64,000 bases of DNA from Diphasiastrum complanatum (taxonomy: Eukaryota; Streptophyta; Lycopodiopsida; Lycopodiales; Lycopodiaceae): positions 62,662,957 to 62,726,956 of the forward strand of contig CM055096.1 in the NCBI GenBank assembly GCA_029204225.1, given 5' to 3'. The notes under the pieces are model-generated. The model was not told where the DNA came from. It saw only the letters and a list, made by a program, of their open reading frames with translations, and did not search any database. This document shows, in pieces, positions 55,736 to 64,000 of this stretch (position 1 is its first letter; the number at the start of each line of letters is the position of its first letter). The position numbers and the translations under genes are program-made.

Positions 55736-56080
55736 GAGATAGCTTAGAGTATGTGGTTTCATCCGCTATTGCTTTGTGCTCTCATCATCTGATTTGTACA
55801 TGCTACTTATTGAATCAATCTATCTTTTTATTGCTTTTGGTATCATGTAAGAATGTGTGCTTCTCTATAGTCATTTGTAACTGATAAATCGCTTATTGTT
55901 TCATCTAATCTGCTCAATACTACAATGTTGCAATATTTTATACAACACTTTGGACTCTAAAATGTTTGGCTATGAAATCACTTTAGTACTAATGATTTCA
56001 AAGTTAGTTTCTAAAAGATGGAACATGACTTCCTTCAGTATAGCTTTTTTCAATTATTGATAGGTGTAGTCATGCACGCC
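55736..56080 (+). repeat. LTR fragment of the 48.5-51.3 kb family, plus orientation
   Basis: GTGGTTTCATCCGCTATTG, AATGTTTGGCTA and GATAGGTGTAGTCATGC occur in the same order on the opposite strand of 50860-51270. The piece is truncated and lacks the primer-proximal end. Confidence 0.5.
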
Positions 56081-56206
56081 CTCAATAGTTTGTCCATAGG
56101 CTTCGAATTATCAAATCGCCATTCTTTCTTCCAACAGATGGGACCCGCTATGCTATGCCTATATAGTGGTGGGGCTTCCCTTTTGCCATTCACTCAGTCT
56201 ACCCGG

Positions 56207-56670
56207 GAGTGAGTGTATGGAGAGCACGTGCAGTAGCCAGGATGTTTCTTTAGGCCAAAAGATGTGTGCTAGGGAGAGCCGAGGGTGATGGCTGGTGGTA
56301 TGGGATGCTAGTTATCACTGGAGACTTGACTAGAATAGTGGATGTTGATAGCTCCAGTGCACGGGGGTGGGTTGGTAGTGACCCTATCGATGGGCGGATA
56401 TGGTGTGTTGTCACTAGTATGGGGTGTGCATCAACCTTCAAGGCAATCATAGATCTTGGGAGTTGTGACATTTGGTATCAAAGCCACCAATTCCTTTAAT
56501 AGGTGAATACATTTACTTGTTGTATTTTCGGTTTGTTAATTCCTTAGAAAATGTGGCTGTATTGAAAGTTCTCTCTAATAACCTTGTTTTCAAGCTAGTT
56601 CTTGATAAGGTTGAGTTGGTTTATTGTTTTTTTTGACAATGTGTGTATTCAACTTTAAAGTTTTATGATT
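56207..56670 (+). repeat. 464-bp direct repeat, copy 1, with primer-like site
   Basis: Nearly identical to 57217-57680. Both contain GGGAGTTGTGACATTTGGTATCAAAGCC, read as an LTR end (TGACA) followed by TGGTATCAAAGC, a one-base variant of the copia primer site. The repeat thus spans an LTR end plus the start of an element interior. Confidence 0.8.
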
Positions 56671-56717
56671 CTTAAGGTTAGCTTGGTTAATTTTTAGTTT
56701 ATATAAAAGCAAGAGTT

Positions 56718-57164
56718 TTAAAGAGATGTTAGTTTCATAAAAAAAATTTGAACTTGAACTTTCCGTCTGCTTTGTACTTGACAATCAACTACGTTTCTGC
56801 TAGCAGGTAATTCGACAATCGTCCATGTCTGGTTCTTGATAAGAGATGAATCCTCTCTATCCATAGCTTCTTTCCAGAGATAAAAATCAGGCTGACTGAG
56901 TGCCTCTTTGACAGTAGGCGGCTCCTGAACAAGATAGGCTGCAGACTCGTCAATATACCTGATAGGTGGTCTGCTAGTTCTTGATGATCTTATGGGAAAT
57001 AGAGGAAGTTGAGCACTTTCATCATGTTGTAGTTGCTGAACTGCAACATCATCATTTTCGGATTCGTCATTGATATGTTGTTCGTCAAAAGTAGATGAGC
57101 TTGGACCTTTGATAGGAATAGTCGATTGAGAAACTTGGAAGTTTAATGTGTCGGATGAAACCAA
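56718..57164 (-). pseudogene. Copia linker and RT start
   Basis: Minus strand reads an acidic/Ser-rich linker, then SRTSRPPIRYIDESAAYL, EPPTVKEALSQPDFYLWKEA and SSLIKNQTWTIVELPASR, which is the segment before and at the start of copia RT. It matches the corresponding part of the relic at 49.6-50.2 kb. It lies between the two 464-bp repeats and is opposite in orientation to them. Confidence 0.85.
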
Positions 57165-57216
57165 AGAGTCAGTTATATGGGCTGTGCCTTTTCCCTTGAG
57201 GTCGGTAAACTGATAT

Positions 57217-57680
57217 GAGTGAGTGGATGGAGAGCACGTGTAGTAGCGAAGATGTTTCTCTAGGCCAAAAGATGTGTGCTAGGGAGAGCCGAGGGTGATG
57301 GCTGGTGGTATGGGATGCTAGTTATCACCGGAGACTTGACTAGAATTGTGGATGTCGATAGCTCCAGTGCACGGGGGTGGGTTGGTAGTGACCCTATCGA
57401 TGGGCGGATACGGTGTGTTGTCACTAGTATGGGGTGTGCATCAACCTTCAAGGCAATCATAGATCTTGGGAGTTGTGACATTTGGTATCAAAACCACCAA
57501 TTCCTTTAATAGGTGAATACGTTCACTTCTTGTATTTTCGGTTTGGTAATTCCTTAGAAAATGTGGCTATATTGAAAGTTCTCTCTAATAACCTTGTTTT
57601 CAAGCTAGTTCTTGATAAGGTTGAGTTGGTTTATTGTTTTTTTTTACAATGTGTATATTCAACTTTAAAGTTTTATGATT
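57217..57680 (+). repeat. 464-bp direct repeat, copy 2
   Basis: Starts exactly 1010 bp after copy 1 and has the same length; only a handful of substitutions by eye. Includes the TGACA and TGGTATCAAAACC segment. Confidence 0.85.
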
Positions 57681-58029
57681 GAAGATGGATTCTTAGATCT
57701 TTGCATCGACCAGAAGTTAACAAATTTTGGATCTTATAGAATCTTATACCAAGAAAAGTGGTTCCAGAGAGAGAGAGAGAGAGAGAGATAGATAGAGAGA
57801 GAGAACCCACCAACCGTACCCACAGCTAGCAAATAGTACATGGCAACAATAATTTGAGCGACAATAACTTTATACAAGTTCATAATCGGCCTATTGGCAG
57901 TCAAGTGTATATATTGGAAAAACGAAAACGGAAGTTCCCTTCGCTTGTCAAATTTTTTCATATGAAACTTACCTGATAAAGAATCAAAGGTAGTGGTAAT
58001 ATTAAAAAAATGACCGTATTATCAAAAGC
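57681..58029. other. No gene; short (GA)n run near 57768
   Basis: A GA run with GATA interruptions (57768-57802). Otherwise unrecognised sequence leading into the copia pol fragment. Confidence 0.5.
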
Positions 58030-59494
58030 GTCTTCATTTTCTATAGTGAGGTACTCCAAGAGAGATATCAAGCAACCTCAAAATCTATCACCTTTTGTTA
58101 TTGAAGACAATCAACATATGGAGGAGTCGAGATTTGAAGATGGAAGTCCTCGGATTTTCACTCCTAGAAGATCCATGAGAGAGAGATCCAAGCCTAAGAG
58201 GCTCACTTATGATGACAAAGGAAAACAAGTGGATCTTGATTCCACTTATGCTTATTTTGTTTCTCATCAGGAGCCCAAAGATGTCCAAGAAGCCCTCAAT
58301 ACCAAGGAGTGGTATGAGGCCATAAAGATTGAATATGATGCCTTGATCACCAACCACACATGGGAGCTAGTGGATCCACCACCTAACATGCACATCATTG
58401 GATGCAAGTGGGTGTTCAAGATCAAGTACAATCATGATGGCTCCATCAACAAGTACAAGGCAGGATTATGTGCTAAAGGCTTTGCACAAATATATGGCCT
58501 TGACTATGAGGAAACCTTTGCTCCTGTAGCAAAGATGGTGACAATAAGAATCATAATCTCTCTTGACTTATTTTTTAAGTGGAAATTGTATCAACTTGAT
58601 GTCTCCAACGCTTTTTTGAATGGCTATCTTGAGGAGGAAATATACATGGAACAACCTCAAGGATTCATCAAGGATAAATCTAAGGTGTGTTTGCTATTTA
58701 GAAGTCTTTATGGCCGGAAGCAAGCACCTAGATCATGGTATTCAAGACTCAACAACTTTCTACTTTCATTAGGATTTGTGCTTAGTGACTATGATCCTTC
58801 TATGTACTTAAAGTTTGATGGTAGTAATATTGTCATTCTTCTAATCTATGTAGATGACATTATTCTTAGTGGAAGTTGTTTGATGCTAGTTCAAGAAACT
58901 AAGGATGCATTAGGAGGAGAATTTAAAATGCAAGATCTAGGAGAGATCCATTACATTTTAGGCCTTGAGATTGATTTTCATGAAGAGTATGCTTTTATTT
59001 GTCAATCTAGATATGTCTTTTCTATGTTGAGAAAACTCAATATGCAAAATTGTAAAGGCATAGATACTCCCATGGAGCAACATGTAAAAGACCCTATTAA
59101 AGGTGATGAAAGATCCTTAGAGGACATCACACTTTATAGGAGTCTTATAGGCTCCTTAATTTGGCTTACTATCACTAGACCCGATTTGAGCTTTTGTGTG
59201 CACAAATTGAGTCAATTTATGCAAGATCCTAATCCAACATTGGAAGATGGCCAAGAGAGTTCTAAGATATGTATCTTCTACTCAAGATTATTGTACAAGA
59301 ATGAAGATATAACCATTGTTGGCTATTCGGATTCCGATTTTGCAAGTGATAAAATGGATCAAAAGTCCATTAATGCATATACTATCTTTCTTGGAGGCAA
59401 TCTTGTGTCTTGGCTTTCAAAGAAGCAAGATACCATATCCCTATCTTCTCGTGAGGCCGAGTACAAAGCACTCACTACAATTAGTTTCATATTT
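58030..59494 (+). pseudogene. Copia RT and RNase H fragment, relative of the 18028 element
   Basis: Begins inside the acidic linker (EESRFEDGSPRIFTPRRSMR), then RT: LITNHTWELVDPPPNMHIIG, KWVFKIKYNHDG, FAPVAKMVTIR, LDVSNAFLNGYLEEEIYMEQ, GRKQAPRSWY (usual G-KQAPR) and YVDDIIL, and RNase H (GYSDSDFASDKMDQKSI, SLSSREAEYKALTT). In PNPTLEDGQESSKICIF the frame is shifted and then restored: another frame gives QHWKMAKRVLRYVSSTQDY as in the relative, so two compensating indels flank about 20 codons. The fragment stops where an LTR-like sequence begins at 59495. Confidence 0.9.
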
Positions 59495-59938
59495 TGTTGA
59501 TAGATCTTACTTGTAACACAATAATATTTCTTGTATGATTAGCTTTCCTATTGTCAATCAATGCTAGTTTGATCTTTATGGTATTACTGGGCTTAGGAGA
59601 TCAAAAGTACATGTGTAGGGCATCCCACATATGTGAATTCAACACATCTATCCATTGGTGCACTATATTTGTATCTTGCAATCTTGTGTGTAGAATGCTT
59701 ATTTTATGTTATTTTTGGATCCACACGTGTGAAATACAATAGCTTACTATGTTTGTACGGACAACAACTTCATCATATCATATTTTTGATGTTTGATCAG
59801 GTTCTTATTGAGTTTGCATCTCTTTCATAGAGTAAATATTGATTTTTCTACATTGCCGACATTAGTAGAGTTGATCTATTTCTAACCAAAGATCAAGTTT
59901 TGGAATTGGGTCTGAAATTCTTCACATGGTATTAGAGG
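59495..59938 (+). mobile_element. LTR candidate followed by primer-like site
   Basis: TGTTGATAGATC at 59495 opens a segment ending AATTCTTCACA at 59926, followed by TGGTATTAGAGG, two bases off the standard primer site. A CCACACGTGTGAAAT motif lies near 59722. It interrupts the RNase H of the preceding copia fragment. No partner LTR was found. Confidence 0.6.
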
Positions 59939-60025
59939 TTGTGTTGCAGGTTATAAATCAAACACATCTTTGTTCAATGGGGTCAATATTGCATGACTCC
60001 TCAAAATCTCAACATCCTTAAAATG
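59939..60025. other. Junction between LTR element and Helitron, no motif
   Basis: Short unrecognised stretch. No Helitron 3' hairpin with CTRR end could be demonstrated. Confidence 0.35.
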
Positions 60026-63000
60026 TCATGCAACATCAATAAATGTGAATGAAATCAATTTGCCCACATCATGCATCCTTAAACACATCCCCTCTAGTAG
60101 GGAAATCAGGTCCAAATCGCGATGCACGAATGTGGGCTCACGACCATCTCCCACAATCAACAAATAATCTGCAAACCTCAACTGCTCATCCTTATCGCCA
60201 CCCTCCACGCCCATGGCACACATGTTCTTTGTCAATTTGTACAACTCCATGTGTTTCCACAAACTCAAACACTTCAGCAAAGCGTTGACAATCTGCGCAC
60301 GACTAGCACGTAGTACCACTAGTAGAATTTGTCTAAAATCACCCCCGAAAACAACTGAAACTCCTCCAAATGGAGCATCGATACTCAATATATCTCATAG
60401 AGATCGATCTACACACTCTATAGCATACTTAGGTGCCATGGGAGCCTCATCCCAAATGGTCAGTCAACATGCCATCAAAAGCATACTTAATGCAGATTGC
60501 TTAGAGATGTTGCATGTTGAGCTCTCATTCAATTCCGTCGGAGGAATTTTAAACCGAGAGTGTGCGATTCTACCACCTTTCATCAATAGTGTAGCAATCC
60601 TACACAATACAACTGCCAATGCTATCCACCCTTGTGCATGCACGTCTGACAACATGACACTATACAGGTGCATCTTGTCTGTACCACCCGGACCATCTCT
60701 GAAAAACGCTTCACCCACTCTCTGAACAACATGCTCATGTACTACATGGTCAAAAATCTTTCACTGATCCACGTTCATGTACACATAGCTCCACGTTCAA
60801 GTGGCACTGAAAATGCAATGTCACCACCTGTTGTACGGTACAACCTGCCTATTATCAAAATCTACTCCATGTGAATGCACCGTCACTCCGTTCTCCCTCC
60901 GCCTATACGAAACATACCCCTTCACCACCAATGTTTCATCAATGAAATTCCTTGGGTAGTTCTTCGATCATTTTCCATCCTTCATGCGCTAGGCATTTGG
61001 AAAAGATGTTCCGCATGGACCATGCATCATAGATCTCATCACTATCTTATATGACTCTGGATCTTCTTCCTTCATAGGAATCTCCACACACACAATATGA
61101 TCGTAATCCATGATGGTAATGGGTTTGCTCTGCTCCTCCAATATAATCAATAGGTGGGGGTGAGGCAATCCTTTCTTTTGGAATTCTGACATGCAGTCTC
61201 CCTATAACGCTCCCAAAAATACCATCGTTTTTTAGCAGGTCAATCAAATGTTGAAGCTTCATGCTAAAATCCCTCGATACCAAATTAGGCCTATCTATAG
61301 CTTTCTACTGGAGTCACAACTCTCTCCTCACGTTTAACCAATTTGGGTTCGTCGTCATCATGATAAACAAATCGGGAGAACCCAACTCCCTAACGACGGC
61401 CATAGCATCCTGGTATTGCTTATGCATAGGTTGTGGTGAACCGATGTAAGAGGATGGAAGCACTACTCATGCTCCTATGTCGTTAGCTGAATGAGCTCCC
61501 ATGGCATCAACAATACCACTATGAATCTCTCTATGAAAATTGTGCTGATTCCATCTTTGCCATCATGTCACATGCATACTCTTGTAGCAGCCTTCCACCC
61601 AAATGGATCAAATGGATCGGTGAAACATGCTCTGCACAAACTTGTAAATGATAGCAGTAAAACTCTCGAACGGTGACAGCTTTGTGACTACCCTCTAAAT
61701 GCTCTTCAAAAGCATCAAAAAGTGCACCGTTATGGACATCATCATCGATACGTGTGTCACCTCTGACGTGCAAATGTAAGATTTTCGGATACCACCCATC
61801 GGTACCAAATGGAAATAGTAGTGACAAAATGCAATGCATCACATCATATGACGAATGATGTTGTCTGATGAACTGCAAACCATCCTAAATGGAATGCAAT
61901 ATGATGTCACACATTCCGTCCCTCGGGGTCTCGTCAAAAGGCATAAGCACCACAATCTCATTTCTCGTGGGAGCATTGAATTGCCTGCTCACTCTACTCT
62001 ATGAACAACCTGATACTATGTGGAGACAGATGTCGTTTGTGACGTTCTCCCGCATGATCCGTACAACTTTCTTAAAACGTTGCGCAAATGGACTCACACC
62101 CATCATCATGCTCTGGAAGACAGAGACAACATCTCGTCTAAGCTCAGGGTTCAAAGATAATATCTAATCCATCTGCAAATCATCACCATCCATGAAGTAA
62201 ATCTGCAAAAACGAAGGCCTATCTGATGGCAACAAACCACCAATGTGATGATACAACCACCCAGACACTCGAAATGTGTATGCCACCTATAGAGTTGGAG
62301 ATGCATCTATTCATATTCACCCCAAGAGATGCAAATGCCAATGAGTTATTGTAACTCTGAATGTTCCCCTCCTAAAATGAGCTCCCGAGTCATCGGAGGA
62401 CGTGTACAAATGAAGTAGCTCAGAGGGCGGCGGTGGCATCAAAGGCAAACACACCTTGTCTTTTATGCAACAGAAATGGCTATTTTTTTGCGCTTTCCAT
62501 CACAAGGCCGAACAACAACCACATGCAAACTCCATCCGTCCAAATCATGATAAAGTCAGGAGTGATTTGACCACCTCAAATAACCTACCAACCCTATCTA
62601 AAGCTCTCCTCTTCACCTGAAATCTATGCCCCTGTCATTTAGCTCTAGCTGATCTAGACTCTGCCTTTGGAGTCCAATAAGATGGGTGATTATGCAGAAC
62701 CTCGGGTGTAACACAACGTGCTAGATCACTCCTATCTAAAAATCTATGCCTCAACCTTTTAATCCTAGCTAATCTAGACTCGGCCTCAGGTGTCCTATAC
62801 GACGGGTGGTTATGCACCTCCTTGGGTGTAATCACCTCTACAAAGTGGAATCTACACCTAAAGACATCAACAAAACTACCTCTCTTGACTCTACTCCTCT
62901 CATAGACGAGCAGACCTATGTGATTGACCCTACTCCCAAACTACCTAGTGTAACATCCTCTCCAAACTCTAACCCTCTCACTAACAAGCCAATATCTACT

Positions 63001-63449
63001 CCAAGAGGAGTGTCATCGTCAAGACTTGAAACAGTGGCTGAACCAAGTACATCCCTATGAACACCCTGCTGAACCTGCTCCAACTCGTGAGAGAGAAGCC
63101 TCCTCTTCGCTCTTCTCCTCCGCTCTAATTTACTCTTCCTCTCCGACCTAGACTCCAACTCTAGAGTTCTATACATGGCATTGCCATGCACATGCTTTGG
63201 TGTGACAACTCCCCCTGAACTACCCACACCACCAACACTAATGATCAATATGTGCTCAACGCTTTGCAAGTTTGAAACCAAACTTGCGTTCGAACATGTC
63301 ACCTCCTCAACAACATGAACTACATGTGCAAGCAACAACGCCCTACGCACTACTTGTTGCTTCCTATTCAACCTCCTCCTTGTAGACTGGCTCTCACCCT
63401 CCGGAGTGATGTATGTAAGGTTGTTTTGCACACACTCGGGAGTGTCCAT
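60026..63449 (-). pseudogene. Canonical plant Helitron Rep/helicase, decayed and internally deleted
   Basis: ATG at 63449. The N-terminus has four basic repeats of the form TPE-VHNHPSYRTPEAESRSAR. Then YTFRVSGWLYHHIGGLLPS, NAPTRNEIVVLMP, HHSSYDVMHCILSLLFPFGTDGW, VTVREFYCYHLQ, HLGGRLLQEYACD (Helitron_like_N), VVLPSSYIGSP, DLFIMMTTNPNW, and EFQKKGLPHPHLLIIL, where HPH replaces the usual HUH-type HAH. DGKXSKNYPRNF and VVPYNRW follow. A deletion near 60770 removes the catalytic Tyr region and joins to Pif1-type helicase: GPGGTDKMHLYS (Walker A normally GPGGTGKT), TCNISKQSAL, IWDEAPM, FGGDFRQILLVV. The C-terminus is cut at 60026. Many stops and shifts. Role when alive: rolling-circle transposition in the nucleus. 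Confidence 0.9.
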
Positions 63450-64000
63450 GTCATGGAATCACTCCCTCAAATGCAAAACACTTGCAAAAATTGGAACAAA
63501 AAACCATCAGATTTTATATCAAACATTGGGAAACAATCAAATACATCAAAAACTAACTTAAGTAGGCTTTAAAGTTGTATTAAGAGAGTGAGAGACATAT
63601 TAATGGTTTAGGGTTTAGGACTTGAATATCTTCTTTATATGAATTTTGATTTTGATGCTACAAACAGTAGTGAAAGTATTCTGCGATGGTGTTGTCCGAA
63701 TTTGATGTACTTTACATATTCTGTGAAATAGTACTTTAGGCTTTCTTAAAAAGCGGGTTGTTGTAGCATCCAAAGTCTATTGTGCTTAAAGGGCATTTTT
63801 GACAGTTTTTCTTGAAACTCTAGCTGATATTCCTATTGTTTGCTTCTGGTCTTCCCGAATAATGTTTGTTTTGCAGGCCTCTATTTCGACATCATTAAAT
63901 GTGCATCTTGGAGATATTTGCTCAAAAGCCATAACTCTAATTTTTTGAAACTTGAGATCAGAGAGATTCTTTTGCTTGCATTTTTCATGAATTTCAGTGA
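63450..64000. other. Upstream region of the Helitron gene, no ORF
   Basis: AT-rich. GGTTTAGGGTTTAGG near 63607 is a telo-box-like word (AAACCCTAAA on the gene strand), a known plant promoter motif, 160 bp before the Rep start codon. No Helitron 5' TC terminus could be fixed. Confidence 0.4.

Noticed and set aside
60213-60725. 170-codon plus-strand frame
   Set aside because: Antisense shadow of the Helitron helicase on the minus strand.
61889-62167. 92-codon plus-strand frame
   Set aside because: Antisense to Rep sequence (NAPTRNEIVVLMP region) on the minus strand.

Overview
The window looks like an accessory, repeat-dominated stretch of a large land-plant nuclear genome. Evidence for a plant: abundant Ty1/copia elements primed by initiator-Met tRNA, a Ty3/gypsy relic, two Helitron lineages, long GA/CT microsatellites, spliceosomal introns, and broken copies of plant genes (tonoplast aquaporin, callose synthase, GT92 glycosyltransferase, ubiquitin-activating enzyme E1). 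The lineage cannot be fixed from sequence alone. A permuted N4/N6-type DNA methyltransferase gene and a Helitron2-type element make a seed-free plant (bryophyte, lycophyte or fern) my preferred inference. I see no intact ordinary host gene and no tRNA, rRNA or CRISPR locus.

Layout. 0-7 kb: gypsy and copia relics, two solo LTRs (1426-2267 and 4142-4877), and two divergent copies of an unrecognised gag-like/LTR unit facing away from each other (2.4-3.5 and 5.6-6.6 kb). 7.3-13 kb: a decayed Helitron2-like element on the minus strand, with an RPA-like gene and a Rep protein whose N-terminus carries a duplicated helix-rich domain. 14-18 kb plus 24.3 kb: fragments of four unrelated host genes among copia pieces. 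18028-24255: a full-length young copia element (target duplication TATGG). 25.7-26.0 kb: three GC-rich hairpin-like motifs followed by T-runs. 27.7-37 kb: older copia relics sharing one LTR, which is split by a complete but RT-less LTR element (30176-35609, target duplication AGTGC). 36985-41462: a second RT-less copia derivative with a gag-protease ORF joined to a long unrecognised region.

42.4-45.7 kb: an unrecognised minus-strand pseudogene, then the methyltransferase gene, which is nearly intact. 45.8-60 kb: at least five more copia derivatives, most with internal deletions, plus very long CT repeats and a 464-bp direct repeat. 60-63.5 kb: a canonical plant Helitron Rep/helicase pseudogene on the minus strand.

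Most units are parasites nested in parasites, so there are no operons or pathways. The themes worth following are: the methyltransferase; two non-autonomous LTR families that kept Gag or Gag-protease but lost recognisable RT; a palindromic CACACGTGTG-type motif shared by unrelated LTRs; the Helitron N-terminal domains; and the cluster of host gene fragments. All coordinates, splice sites and frame calls were read by eye.
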